From Lachnospiraceae bacterium (GTDB taxonomy: Bacteria > Bacillota_A > Clostridia > Lachnospirales > Lachnospiraceae), in assembly GCA_017522685.1 (NCBI GenBank), contig JAFWYN010000005.1, positions 310,001-374,000 on the forward strand: a stretch of DNA of 64,000 nt, given 5' to 3'. How positions within the stretch are numbered: the first letter of the stretch is position 1; each line of letters starts with the position of its first letter. This document shows positions 16,154-25,013 of the stretch, piece by piece. The notes under the pieces are model-generated. The model was not told the DNA's origin. It searched no databases and was given only the letters and a program-made list of their open reading frames with translations. The translations under genes were made by a program, and so were the position numbers.

Positions 16154-16322
16154 GTATCTCATGAAATAAAATCTTAAAATTGTATCCACATTTTTTAAGC
16201 AGAGGGATACTAAAAAAGATAATTCCTTTTCATAGATACTTTTGAGGACATGAAGATAGGTAAAACACGGGATTTGTGATGAAAAATGGATACCAATTGG
16301 GCAAAAATATTCTTATAGATAC
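16154..16322. repeat. Spaced-box array B (six GTATC/GATAC boxes)
   Basis: GTATC 16154, GTATCC 16182, GGGATAC 16204, ATAGATAC 16232, AAAAATGGATACCAA 16282, ATAGATAC 16315; steps 28, 22, 28, 50 and 33. Total span is 169 bases, against 168 for array A and 169 for array C. It fills the gap between the response-regulator and histidine-kinase genes. Nothing else was found in this 316-base gap apart from the kinase's short leader. Confidence 0.8.
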
Positions 16323-16412
16323 TTTGGGAGTAAGAGGTTTAATGAGTAAGAGGCGTCCGACTAAAATATGTTGCGGTAAGAGGTCGGAAGCCATGAGTAA
16401 GGACGTGAAATT

Positions 16413-17633
16413 TTGAAAAGATATAAGAAATTTACAATATTTATCATTGTCATAGAAATACTGGTTGTTATGGTTTGCAATTTGCTATTTGTGAGAAGTA
16501 ATACTGATGATTCAGGCAGGCTTTATCGCGTGGAAGCCGCCAGATTGGTAAGGGAGCTGCAGGAAAAGGATGTAACCGTCATCGACTTGAGGAAATACTC
16601 TACCCTCTTGGCAGTAGGTGAATTTGTACCGGGAGAGACCTGCCACAACGACTATCTGGTGGAGCAGGTAGGCGATAAGCTGTATCGTATAGAATATCAG
16701 GCTACGGAGCAAAAGGAACCTTGGCTCATTATGAATGTGGGTTTGGGCATTGTATTTCTGCTGACTCTGTTCCTGCTTGTTTACGTAGGCAAAAAGGTGT
16801 TGAAGCCCTTCCACAATATGACCAACTTGTCCTATGAGCTGGCGAAAGGCAATCTTTCCACCCCTATCAAGGAGGAGAAAAGCAAGTTTTTCGGGCGTTT
16901 CCTTTGGGGTATGGATATGCTGAGGGAGAATCTGGAAAGCAATAAGGAGAAGGAGCTGGCTCTGCAAAAGGAGAAAAAGACCCTGATTCTTTCCCTGTCC
17001 CATGATATTAAGACCCCTCTTTCTGCCATTAAGCTGTATACCAAGGCACTGTTACAGAACCTTTATGATACAGAGGAAAAGCGCGCTGAAGCCTTGCAGG
17101 GAATCGATAAGAATGTGAAGGAAATTGAGAAGTACGTCAGTGAAATCGTGGCAGCTTCCAGGGAAGATTTCTTAAATCTGGAGGTACAAGTGGGTGAGGT
17201 GTACTTGTCCCAAGTTATGAGTACCATACAGACCTACTATCAGGACAAGCTGAGTACTTTACATACTAAGTTTTTGGTAGAGGATATGGAGGAGTGCCTG
17301 CTGAAGGCGGACAAGGACCGTTTGGTGGAGGTGCTGCAGAATATGATGGAAAATGCCATCAAGTACGGGGATGGCAAGGAGATACGTATCACTCTTCGAG
17401 AGGAAGAGGATTGCAAGCTTCTTTCCGTGGAGAATACCGGCTGCAGTCTGAAGGAAGAAGAGCTGCCGAATCTCTTTGATTCCTTCTACCGGGGCAGTAA
17501 CAGCCAGGGCGTGAAGGGAAGCGGTCTGGGACTCTATATCTGTCGGGAGCTGATGAAAAAAATGGATGGGGAAGTTTTCGCCGAAATAAGAAACGGAAAC
17601 TTTCTGGTAACAGCTGTGATACAGAAGGCGTAA
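16413..17633 (+). CDS. Membrane sensor histidine kinase
   Basis: 406 residues. The TTG at 16413 is the best start, with AAGGA about 10 bases upstream. TM1 is at residues 7-27 and TM2 at about 108-130 ('IVFLLTLFLLVYVGKKVL'), flanking a short extracytoplasmic loop of about 80 residues. A HAMP-like segment follows. The HisKA box holds the phospho-histidine near residue 196 in 'LSLSHDIKTPLSAIKLYTKA'. HATPase motifs are N box 'LQNMMENAIKYGDG', G1-like 'VENTGCSLKEEELPNLFDSF' and G2 'GVKGSGLGLYICRELMKKMD'. It pairs with the regulator at 15431. Confidence 0.92.
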   Translation: MKRYKKFTIFIIVIEILVVMVCNLLFVRSNTDDSGRLYRVEAARLVRELQEKDVTVIDLRKYSTLLAVGEFVPGETCHNDYLVEQVGDKLYRIEYQATEQKEPWLIMNVGLGIVFLLTLFLLVYVGKKVLKPFHNMTNLSYELAKGNLSTPIKEEKSKFFGRFLWGMDMLRENLESNKEKELALQKEKKTLILSLSHDIKTPLSAIKLYTKALLQNLYDTEEKRAEALQGIDKNVKEIEKYVSEIVAASREDFLNLEVQVGEVYLSQVMSTIQTYYQDKLSTLHTKFLVEDMEECLLKADKDRLVEVLQNMMENAIKYGDGKEIRITLREEEDCKLLSVENTGCSLKEEELPNLFDSFYRGSNSQGVKGSGLGLYICRELMKKMDGEVFAEIRNGNFLVTAVIQKA

Positions 17634-17634
17634 A

Positions 17635-17982
17635 CTATTCATTCCAATAATCAATGGTTTCCTGTGGTGTGGTATCGATTCCAAATAACTGCCACAGGAA
17701 ATCCTCTTTCTCATGGTAAAGATTGATAATTCGAATATATTTATCTTCAATTCTATAAAATACATAATTCTTTGATACATATATGTACCGATAATCACTG
17801 GCTATACCAAACATTGTCGATACGCTGGGTCCCTTTTCTTCATAATCACAAAGTCCCCTTACAGCATCGGTTATGTTTTTAATAATTCTGCGGGCAATAT
17901 CTGCACCATACTCCTGAGATATTGCCTCTTTTAGTCCACGCAATTTATCTGCGGCATCGGGAGTATATTTTATCTTTTTCAA
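17635..17982 (-). CDS. RelE/ParE-family toxin
   Basis: 115 residues. The fold pattern fits RelE/ParE: 'KYTPDAADKLRGLKEAI' N-terminal helices, 'DYRYIYVSKNYVFYRIEDKY' central strands and 'IINLYHEKEDFLWQLFG' C-terminal strand. Members cleave ribosome-bound mRNA or poison gyrase; the subfamily is not fixed here. The start codon overlaps the antitoxin stop by four bases, as usual for such pairs. It ends one base after the kinase stop, convergent. Confidence 0.88.
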   Translation of the reverse strand: MKKIKYTPDAADKLRGLKEAISQEYGADIARRIIKNITDAVRGLCDYEEKGPSVSTMFGIASDYRYIYVSKNYVFYRIEDKYIRIINLYHEKEDFLWQLFGIDTTPQETIDYWNE

Positions 17983-18299
17983 TCAAGCACCCCCAATTCT
18001 TTTTCTAAATCATCCGCATCAATCCAACCTTCAGCGTTGGCACGTTCTTCAGCATGTTTCAAATCAAGCATAAGCATGGCGAGGGCCTGCTCTTTTAGTG
18101 CTTCCTTACTATTCTTTGTAACAATAAAAGGAAGTCCTTCAACATTTAAAGATTGTTGAATAAAGGTATTAAATGCATCCGTTAAGGTCATTCCGGTTTT
18201 GGCATAAATATCCTCGACAGCCTTCTTGATTTCGGAATTTATTCTTACCTGAAAGGTTGAATCCTTTGGTGCAATGGCAACATTCAAGTTTGTATTCAT
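17979..18299 (-). CDS. RelB/DinJ-family antitoxin
   Basis: 106 residues. The N-terminal ribbon-helix-helix reads 'DSTFQVRINSEIKKAVEDIY' and 'GMTLTDAFNTFIQQSLNVEG', typical of RelB/DinJ. The C-terminal tail ('ADDLEKELGVLD') would wrap the toxin. Start at 18299 with AGGAGGTATAACTT upstream. It is expected to repress its own promoter. Confidence 0.9.
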   Translation of the reverse strand: MNTNLNVAIAPKDSTFQVRINSEIKKAVEDIYAKTGMTLTDAFNTFIQQSLNVEGLPFIVTKNSKEALKEQALAMLMLDLKHAEERANAEGWIDADDLEKELGVLD

Positions 18300-18323
18300 A
18301 AGTTATACCTCCTTACTTTTTTA

Positions 18324-18353
18324 ATCATATCATTTTTTATTGCATAGCGTCAA
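18324..18353 (-). promoter_or_regulatory. Promoter of the toxin-antitoxin operon
   Basis: On the minus strand, TTGACG (complement of 18348-18353) and TATGAT (complement of 18324-18329) with an 18-base spacer, about 25 bases before the antitoxin start. Confidence 0.65.
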
Positions 18354-18454
18354 TACATTGTCACTACAAAGAGCTTCTTATTAAAGAACATCTTTTATGT
18401 ACTTATTATTGCAGTTAATGGGTTTTGGATACATAATATAGGTGTCAATAAGAC

Positions 18455-18490
18455 TTCAGAGCCTCATTCGCAAAATCGCCTCTGCGAGGC
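18455..18490. repeat. TTCAGAGCC repeat family, copy 2 with hairpin
   Basis: Core TTCAGAGCCTCATTCGCAAA then ATCGC, followed by hairpin GCCTC-tgc-GAGGC (18478-18490). Copy 3 at 57136 has GCTTC-tac-GAAGC at the same place, so one base pair changes on both sides. It lies upstream of the ABC permease gene. Confidence 0.7.
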
Positions 18491-18572
18491 TTGGAAGTTT
18501 TGCACTTAATGATTATTTAATAATTTCTCCTGTATGCTATACCCGTAGACAGGAGAAAGGAGTTATAGAGAT

Positions 18573-20936
18573 ATGTTTTTACGAATCTTACAAAAGGATT
18601 TAAAGAGAAAAAAGACCATGAATATTATACTGTTTCTGTTCATTGTGCTGGCTACCATGTTCGTAAGCAGTGGTATCAACAATGTAGTGACGGTAATGAA
18701 TGGTACTGATTATTATTTGGATAAGGCGGGTGTGGGGGATTTTATCATTATCACTATGGGAGACAATGCGGTAGGCTCTTTGGACGAGATGCTGGAAACA
18801 GAGGGGGCTATTAAGGAATACCGTCTGGAACAGATGATTTTTGGCTCCCAAGGCTATATGACCAAGGCAGATGGTAGTGAATTGAAATCGAAAAATTCCT
18901 CCCTTTATCAATCCATAGAGGGAGCGGCTATTACTTTTTTTGATAAGGAGAATGAACCCATTACAAAGATAGAGCCGGGGCATATTTATGTAGCAGGTAT
19001 GGTCATGGAGGAAAATGACTTACAGCCGGGGGATGTCATCCGGTTAAAGCATAACGGCGTAGAGTTGGAATTTATACTGGATGGGATGGCAAAGGATGCT
19101 CTACTTGGATCTGACTTCATGGGAAACACGCGATTTATAATGTGTGATGCAGACATGCAGAAGCTGTTAGCCAATGAAGCGATTTATGATCATTATCGGG
19201 GAGAGATTTGCTATATTGACACAGATGATGTAAAGGCCATTAAAGCAGCTATGGCAGAGGTGTCCAATATTGTTTTTGATGGTCCTCGTTCTACCATTAA
19301 GCTGGCATATGTGATGGATATGATTGTGGCATTTGTGGTGTTGATTCTTAGTGTGTGTTTAATCATCGTATCATTTGTGGTATTGAAGTTTACCATCACC
19401 TTTACCATTACGGAGGAATTTCGTGAAATCGGTGTTATGAAGGCTATCGGACTGTCCAATAGGAAAATCAGGAGCCTGTATATTGTGAAATATTTGCTCA
19501 TGTCTGTGCTGGGAGCAATGGTAGGATTCTTTGGCAGTATCCCTTTTGGGAAGCTCCTCTTGGATTCCGTGAGTAAGAAAATGGTGCTGGGTAATGACAA
19601 TGCAATACTCATCAATTTCCTGGGTGCCGTGCTGGTAGTATGTGTGATTCTTTTATTTGCCTATCTTTGTACAGGCAAGGTGAAGAAGGCAACACCTGTA
19701 GACGCCATTCGTAATGGTCAGACAGGTGAGCGCTATAAAAACAAAACCGTATTAAGGATTCAGAAATGTCCTACAGGAAATGCCCTGTTTATGGCATTAA
19801 ATGATGTGCTAAGCAGCCCCAAGCGGTTTTTAAGTATCATTATTTCCTTTGGATTATGCACCTTGTTTGTACTGATATTGGTTAATACCACAGCTACCAT
19901 GAAAAGCGATAAGTTGATTTATACCTTTGGAACCAGAAGTGATCTGTATCTTTCGGATAGTCATGTCATGGATAATCTTGGTGGTGGTACCAAGGAGGAT
20001 TTGCTTTCATATATGGATAAGCTGGAAGAAGAGCTTACAGAGGAAGGAATGCCTGCACAGTTTGCATTAGAGCTGATTTATAAATATCCCATTACCTTTC
20101 AGGGCAATGATTTTATACTCACCTGCCAGCAGGGCCTAAATACAAAGGCTTCAGAGTATAAGTACATAGAGGGTGTGGCACCGGAGAGTATGAATGAGAT
20201 TTCTATTACGCCTCAGATTTCAGAGATGATTGGAGCAAAAATCGGGGATACCATAACCATTCATTTTGGAGAACAGGATGTGGAATGTATGATAACTGCA
20301 TACCACCAGACCATGAATCAGTTAGGAGAAATTATACGGTTACATGAGGAGGCACCTACAGATTTTAAATTTGCAGCAGGTTCGTTGCATTATCAGATTA
20401 ACTTTTTAGATGCTCCTGATGAGGAAGAAATAGAGCTCCGCAAGGAAAGGATTAAGAAGCTTTTTGACAATGATAAGGTGATGAACTCTACGGAGTATTG
20501 TATTGATTGTACTATGGTGGCAGGTACTCTGGAAAGTGTACAGTTATTACTTTTAGGAATCACGTTGGTAGTAGTGATGCTGGTAACCATCCTCATGGAA
20601 CGAAGCTTTATTGCAGATGAGAAGGGGCAGATTGCCATATTAAAGGCAATCGGTTTTAGAGATAGTGCCATCATTAAGTGGCATGTATATCGATTTGGAT
20701 TGGTAGGGTTACTGGCAGTGATTTTGGCAGCAGTATGTTCCATCCCCATGACGGAGCTTTGTATCAACCCTATATTCGGTATGATGGGAGCCGTGGATGT
20801 TGATTATAATATTGACCCCTTGCAGATTTTCCTGTTATATCCGGGAGCTGTGCTGGTTATGACTGTGTTGGTGGCATGGCTGACAGCCCTGTATACCAAG
20901 ACGATTAAGAGTAGCGATACCGCAAACATTGAATAA
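18573..20936 (+). CDS. FtsX/MacB-type ABC transporter permease
   Basis: 787 residues, ATG 18573 after GAAAGGAG. The layout is one N-terminal TM helix, a large extracytoplasmic domain, an FtsX-type three-helix bundle with 'FREIGVMKAIGLSNRKIRSL', a central TM, a second extracytoplasmic domain and a second FtsX bundle with 'KGQIAILKAIGFRDSAIIKW'. This tandem form is found in Bacillota transporters for antimicrobial peptides, lipoproteins or cell-wall signals. The ATPase follows 17 bases downstream. No sensor kinase is adjacent. Confidence 0.92.
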   Translation: MFLRILQKDLKRKKTMNIILFLFIVLATMFVSSGINNVVTVMNGTDYYLDKAGVGDFIIITMGDNAVGSLDEMLETEGAIKEYRLEQMIFGSQGYMTKADGSELKSKNSSLYQSIEGAAITFFDKENEPITKIEPGHIYVAGMVMEENDLQPGDVIRLKHNGVELEFILDGMAKDALLGSDFMGNTRFIMCDADMQKLLANEAIYDHYRGEICYIDTDDVKAIKAAMAEVSNIVFDGPRSTIKLAYVMDMIVAFVVLILSVCLIIVSFVVLKFTITFTITEEFREIGVMKAIGLSNRKIRSLYIVKYLLMSVLGAMVGFFGSIPFGKLLLDSVSKKMVLGNDNAILINFLGAVLVVCVILLFAYLCTGKVKKATPVDAIRNGQTGERYKNKTVLRIQKCPTGNALFMALNDVLSSPKRFLSIIISFGLCTLFVLILVNTTATMKSDKLIYTFGTRSDLYLSDSHVMDNLGGGTKEDLLSYMDKLEEELTEEGMPAQFALELIYKYPITFQGNDFILTCQQGLNTKASEYKYIEGVAPESMNEISITPQISEMIGAKIGDTITIHFGEQDVECMITAYHQTMNQLGEIIRLHEEAPTDFKFAAGSLHYQINFLDAPDEEEIELRKERIKKLFDNDKVMNSTEYCIDCTMVAGTLESVQLLLLGITLVVVMLVTILMERSFIADEKGQIAILKAIGFRDSAIIKWHVYRFGLVGLLAVILAAVCSIPMTELCINPIFGMMGAVDVDYNIDPLQIFLLYPGAVLVMTVLVAWLTALYTKTIKSSDTANIE

Positions 20937-20953
20937 TATTGGAGGAAAAGAAA

Positions 20954-21715
20954 ATGGCAGTTTTGGAAGTAATGGATTTGTGCAAAACCTATGTAGTAAA
21001 TAAAAGACAGAATAATGTGTTAAAGAATGTGAATTTTGCTGTGGAAGATGGGGAAATGGTGGCCATTATGGGACCCTCCGGCTCCGGTAAATCCACACTT
21101 TTATATGCGGTATCCGGTATGGACGCGGCCACCAGCGGCAATGTAATGTTTGAAGGGAAAGACCTGACCCGGTTAAATAATAAGGACCTGGCAACCTTGC
21201 GATTGGATGAAATGGGCTTTATTTTCCAGCAGATGTATATGATGAAGAATCTGACCATCCTGGATAATATCGTGTTGCCCGCTATGGAAAGTAAAAAATC
21301 CGGGGAGTCCAAGAAGGAAAAGCTGGAGCGTGGTGAGGAGCTTATGCGTAAACTGGGCATCATGGAAGTGGCTGACAACGACATCAACGAGGTGTCCGGT
21401 GGCCAGCTGCAGCGTGCCTGCATCTGTAGAAGTATGATTAATAAGCCCAAGGTACTTTTTGCCGATGAGCCCACCGGTGCGCTGAACCGTACCGCTTCCA
21501 ATGAAGTGATGGAGGAGCTGGTGAAGCTGAACAAAGAGGGAACCACCATTATGATGGTCACCCATGATGTAAAGGTGGCAGCCAAGTGCAGCAGAGTCCT
21601 CTACATCGTGGATGGTAATATCAAGGGCGAGTACATCAGTCCCGAAGGAGCCGATGTGCAGGAGAAGGATAGGGAGAGAAGATTGAATAACTGGCTTATG
21701 GAGCTGGGCTGGTAA
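20954..21715 (+). CDS. ABC transporter ATP-binding protein (MacB/LolD type)
   Basis: 253 residues from the ATG at 20954; the TTG at 20939 is part of the ribosome binding site TTGGAGGAAAAG. Walker A 'MGPSGSGKST', Q-loop in 'FIFQQMYMMKNLTI', signature 'VSGGQLQR', Walker B 'KVLFADEPTGALN' and H-loop 'MVTHDVKV' are all present. The D-loop reads 'GALNRTAS', where most relatives have GALD, so the D-loop aspartate is replaced by asparagine. It pairs with the permease at 18573. Confidence 0.94.
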   Translation: MAVLEVMDLCKTYVVNKRQNNVLKNVNFAVEDGEMVAIMGPSGSGKSTLLYAVSGMDAATSGNVMFEGKDLTRLNNKDLATLRLDEMGFIFQQMYMMKNLTILDNIVLPAMESKKSGESKKEKLERGEELMRKLGIMEVADNDINEVSGGQLQRACICRSMINKPKVLFADEPTGALNRTASNEVMEELVKLNKEGTTIMMVTHDVKVAAKCSRVLYIVDGNIKGEYISPEGADVQEKDRERRLNNWLMELGW

Positions 21716-21723
21716 GGATATAA

Positions 21724-21761
21724 AAAAGTGGTAGAACCTTTGGGGAGGTTCTGCCACTTTT
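21724..21761. terminator. Bidirectional terminator between the ABC and amylase genes
   Basis: AAAAGTGGTAGAACCT (21724-21739) pairs with AGGTTCTGCCACTTTT (21746-21761) with one mismatch, and there are A and T runs at the two ends. It serves convergent genes. Confidence 0.85.
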
Positions 21762-21784
21762 GCATTCCTGTTATTTAACATTTA

Positions 21785-23446
21785 TTACTGAAAACTTCTC
21801 GCCCAGGTAATCAAAGAACCATGATGGGTGTTATCATACACAGTCTTCTTCATCTGGTCGGTTACGGGACCGTTCTTTGCCATCTTCCCTAAGATGACCT
21901 GTTGCAGTTCTTCGATGGTCATTTCTTCGTAGGATTTGTTTACGGGGATTTCCACCTTCTTTTCCTCCGGCTTTGTCGTCTCTTTCACCGGCACTTCGAT
22001 TTGTGTCTTTACCTCTTCTTTTACAGGCTCCGAAGCAACCGGTTCCGTTTCCTCAACCTTCCATACCTCTACGGTAGTGTCAGCCTTAGGCGCACCATCC
22101 CCGTATTTATCTGCCGGTCTCCAGATTTCTCCGGAGTTGGCCTTTAAAGTGATGGTAATGCTACCATTTTGAACGGGCACTCTGACACCGGAGATGGCAC
22201 CAATATATTCTGCAGAGTTACCTGCGGAAACCGTGATGGTTGCAGCATTTTCATCGTTGTTTACGGTGGTGATAACGCTACTGCCCTGATAGTTTCTGGC
22301 AAAGGCATACTGGCGATTGGTAAGGAGAAGCTCCTTGTATTCACCGTAGGCCAATTCTTCCGTTTCCTGACGGATGTGGCCCAAAGCGGTGATCAGCTTG
22401 ACGCAGGGGTTATCCGCAGTCTTAGCCTGATATTCCTCAAAATCAAGTTCCGGACGAAGGGGAGCGTCAGTACCATGTCCTTTGACACCTTCGATACCAA
22501 ACTCGGAGCCATAGTAAAGGGAGGGTACGCCGGGCATGGTGTAAAGTAACACATGCACAGGTGCATAGTTTGCTTTATTGGTCAGTTTGGAGTTGATGCG
22601 TTCCACATCATGGTTATCCACGAAGTTGTATAGCATACTGCTGCTTCCGCACATATCGGATAAATACTTGACTGTGTGGGCGATTTCGAAATAGTTGTGG
22701 TCGTTGTGACCGGAATAAAAGGCCTTGTGCATGGTGTAATTGGTGACGGAATGAAGGGTGCTTTCATTGACCCAGCGGCCGTAGTTGCCGTGGATGACCT
22801 CGCCCATAAGCCAGAAATCCGGCTTTACTTCATTGGCGGTCCTTCTCAGGTCCTGCATAAATTCAAAGTCCAGCACATCTGCCGCATCCAGTCGGATACC
22901 GTCCACATCAAATTCACTGACCCAGAAACGGATTACAGCACAAATATAATTTTTGACAGCCGGATTCTTCTGATTCAGCTTTACCAGCAGGTTGTAGCCG
23001 CCCCAGTTGTCGTAGGAGAAGCCGTCGTTATACTCATTATTGCCCAGGAAGTTCACATTGCAGTACCAATCCTTATAGGGCGAATTTTCACGGTTTGCTT
23101 TCAGGTCCTTAAAAGCAAAGAAATCTCTGCCCGTGTGGTTGAAAACACCATCGAAGATCACCTTGATTCCGGCTTCGTGGCATTTCTTTACAAAGTGTTT
23201 CAGGGTGTCATTGGTGCCCAGTCGGCTGTCCAGCTTCTTGTAGTCCGTGGTTTCGTAGCCGTGTCCTACGGATTCGAAAAGGGGGCCGATATAAAGGGCA
23301 TTACAGCCGATTTCCCGAATGTGGTCAATCCAGGGAAGCAATTTATTCAATCGTTCCACCGGTTGGCTGTAATCGTTCAGTGCCGGTGCACCGGCCATTC
23401 CCAAAGGGTAAATATGATAAAAACATGAGTTGTTATACCAAGCCAT
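21785..23446 (-). CDS. GH13 alpha-amylase family glycosidase, cytoplasmic
   Basis: 553 residues, start 23446 with ATGGAGGACAC upstream. GH13 regions are clear: 'KVIFDGVFNHTGRDFFAF' (region I), 'DVDGIRLDAADVLDFEFM' with the nucleophile aspartate, 'FWLMGEVIHGNYG' with the acid/base glutamate, and 'MLYNFVDNHDVERI' with the stabilising aspartate. A C-terminal beta domain (about 380-450) is followed by a Pro/Glu/Val-rich linker and a 50-residue helical module ('MTIEELQQVILGKMAKNGP'). There is no signal peptide, so it should act on imported malto-oligosaccharides. The appended linker and helical tail are unusual for an intracellular enzyme. Confidence 0.93.
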   Translation of the reverse strand: MAWYNNSCFYHIYPLGMAGAPALNDYSQPVERLNKLLPWIDHIREIGCNALYIGPLFESVGHGYETTDYKKLDSRLGTNDTLKHFVKKCHEAGIKVIFDGVFNHTGRDFFAFKDLKANRENSPYKDWYCNVNFLGNNEYNDGFSYDNWGGYNLLVKLNQKNPAVKNYICAVIRFWVSEFDVDGIRLDAADVLDFEFMQDLRRTANEVKPDFWLMGEVIHGNYGRWVNESTLHSVTNYTMHKAFYSGHNDHNYFEIAHTVKYLSDMCGSSSMLYNFVDNHDVERINSKLTNKANYAPVHVLLYTMPGVPSLYYGSEFGIEGVKGHGTDAPLRPELDFEEYQAKTADNPCVKLITALGHIRQETEELAYGEYKELLLTNRQYAFARNYQGSSVITTVNNDENAATITVSAGNSAEYIGAISGVRVPVQNGSITITLKANSGEIWRPADKYGDGAPKADTTVEVWKVEETEPVASEPVKEEVKTQIEVPVKETTKPEEKKVEIPVNKSYEEMTIEELQQVILGKMAKNGPVTDQMKKTVYDNTHHGSLITWARSFQ

Positions 23447-23621
23447 TAATTTGTGTCCTCCATGTTTGCTAAGATGTTATTATTGTATCAAAAAAGGAGG
23501 CAAATCGCAACTTTCAGCAGGTAAGTAAGTGAACTTAATTGGGCGAAAATATAGTGCTTTCAAAAGGCAGAAGTGATATACTTAAGAAAAGGTATTTTAG
23601 CAGGGTGGAGGTATAGTTATT

Positions 23622-24653
23622 ATGAACAAAATGCGTTTAACCCGCGATAAAAAGTGGTTCTTTCAGTACTTTCCCTATCACCAGATGTACATGGACAATG
23701 AACTGGTGAAGGGCTGGGTATCCATTAATTATCTGACGGACGGCGAGACAAGGTATTGGGAGTATGAAAAGTCCGGTAAGGTGCCGGTCTGCGGAAAAGG
23801 CATGCTTTGGCTGACCATTATACCGGATGACAGGTCCAGGTGTATCGGAACATACATCCTGCCCAACCGTCGTGTCAGCGTGTGGTATATCGACGTGATC
23901 GAGGAAGTGGGTATAGATGAGGACGGTGTGGTATACTACCTGGACAAATATTTAGATGTCATACTGACTCCGCAGGGGGATGTATGTGTTCAGGATAGGG
24001 ATGAGTTGGATGCAGCCTATGAAAGCGGCGAGCTGAGTACTACCCAATACGAGGCTGCCCTTCGGGAGGGTGAGCTTATCCTGGAGGAGTTGGCAAGTGA
24101 TATTGAGAAAACGGAGGAGTTTTGTATCAAGGTGCTGGAAAAGGCAGAGGAAATGATAGCTGAGGACCGCTTTACCATTTTCCTGGATATTGATGGTGTG
24201 CTGGATGTATTTGATTCCGGTCTGGAACTTCAGCAGCTGATTCCGGAGGCAGTACAGGATTTGAAGGTGCTGGCGGAACGTACCATGGCAGATGTGGTGG
24301 TGGTTTCCGATTGGCGCTACGGAGCATCACCTTTCCGTGAAAAGGCGAAAGAAAAGGGGCTTAACGGACACATCAGACATTGGGACTATCTGGTGGAGAC
24401 CTTTGAGGAAGCCGGCATCCCTATTAAAGATGTAACGCCTTGGGAGGATGGTTTAACCTGCCGAACCGAAGAAATCAAAAAATATCTGGCAGACCACTCC
24501 TACATAAAGCGTTACGTAATACTGGATGACTGCTTTAGTGACCGCTATGAAAGCGACAAGGAAATACAAAGCCATCTGGTGTTTGTGGATGCGCTGAAGG
24601 GCCTGCAGAGAGAAGATTGCGTGGCGGCTTGTGAAATTATGAATCGGCAGTGA
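23622..24653 (+). CDS. DUF402 - HAD fusion protein
   Basis: 343 residues, ATG 23622 after GGGTGGAGG. Residues 10-185 match DUF402 (FomD/Ntdp-like): 'GYWEYEKSG'-type strand, 'VWYIDVIEEVGIDEDGVVYY' and 'DRDELDAAYESGELSTTQYE'. Residues 185-343 are a HAD phosphatase-like domain: 'TIFLDIDGVLDVFDSG' (DxDG nucleophile and acid), 'VVVVSDWRYG' and 'RYVILDDCFSDRYESD'. It resembles the HAD domain found in RNA-repair ('Swiss army knife') proteins. Both halves are phosphohydrolase folds acting on nucleotides or RNA ends in known relatives. The protein's substrate is unknown. It is a single gene, followed by the glycine T-box. Confidence 0.82.
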   Translation: MNKMRLTRDKKWFFQYFPYHQMYMDNELVKGWVSINYLTDGETRYWEYEKSGKVPVCGKGMLWLTIIPDDRSRCIGTYILPNRRVSVWYIDVIEEVGIDEDGVVYYLDKYLDVILTPQGDVCVQDRDELDAAYESGELSTTQYEAALREGELILEELASDIEKTEEFCIKVLEKAEEMIAEDRFTIFLDIDGVLDVFDSGLELQQLIPEAVQDLKVLAERTMADVVVVSDWRYGASPFREKAKEKGLNGHIRHWDYLVETFEEAGIPIKDVTPWEDGLTCRTEEIKKYLADHSYIKRYVILDDCFSDRYESDKEIQSHLVFVDALKGLQREDCVAACEIMNRQ

Positions 24654-24661
24654 AAATTTTC

Positions 24662-24690
24662 TTGACAACTCACAAAACATCCTTTATACT
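24662..24690 (+). promoter_or_regulatory. Promoter of the glyS leader
   Basis: TTGACA (24662-24667), 17-base spacer, TATACT (24685-24690); a near-consensus sigma-A promoter overlapping the start of the gap after the DUF402 gene. Confidence 0.85.
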
Positions 24691-24709
24691 CAACCATAAT
24701 TTAACACCA

Positions 24710-24986
24710 CATAAATGCAGGGAAGAGAAGGAGTACATGCGACTTTGATTACAGAGAGAGGGTGGTTGGTGCGAACCCTTATGAGAATAGCATGGAAGGC
24801 GTCTCAGAGCAGCGGAGTGAAGTTAAGTAGCGTCCGACGGATATTCCACCGTTACAGGGAAAAGGTATAAGGTCAGCCCATCTGGCCCGTACCGGAAAGT
24901 GCAGACCTATGGTCTGAAATTAGGTGGAACCGCGGAAAAATATTCGCCCTAAGTATATCATTTGATGTACTTAGGGTGATTTTATT
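24710..24986 (+). promoter_or_regulatory. Glycine T-box riboswitch (specifier GGC)
   Basis: Stem I contains 'AGAGAGAGGGTGG' and the apical 'TTGGTGCGAACCC'. The specifier region reads GGAA-GGC-GTC, with GGC at 24798-24800, a glycine codon. The T-box bulge AGGTGGAACCGCGG lies at 24922-24935. The terminator stem CGCCCTAAGTA / TACTTAGGGTG (24945-24978) is followed by a T-run. Uncharged tRNA-Gly would pair with GGC and with the bulge and relieve termination, raising glyS expression. The gene order fits. Confidence 0.95.
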
Positions 24987-25013
24987 TTTTAGGAAAGATT
25001 GGAGGACAAAAAC

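Noticed and set aside
22676..23428. 250-codon plus-strand frame opposite the amylase
   Set aside because: The GH13 motifs on the minus strand account for this region; the frame lacks a site and recognisable domains.
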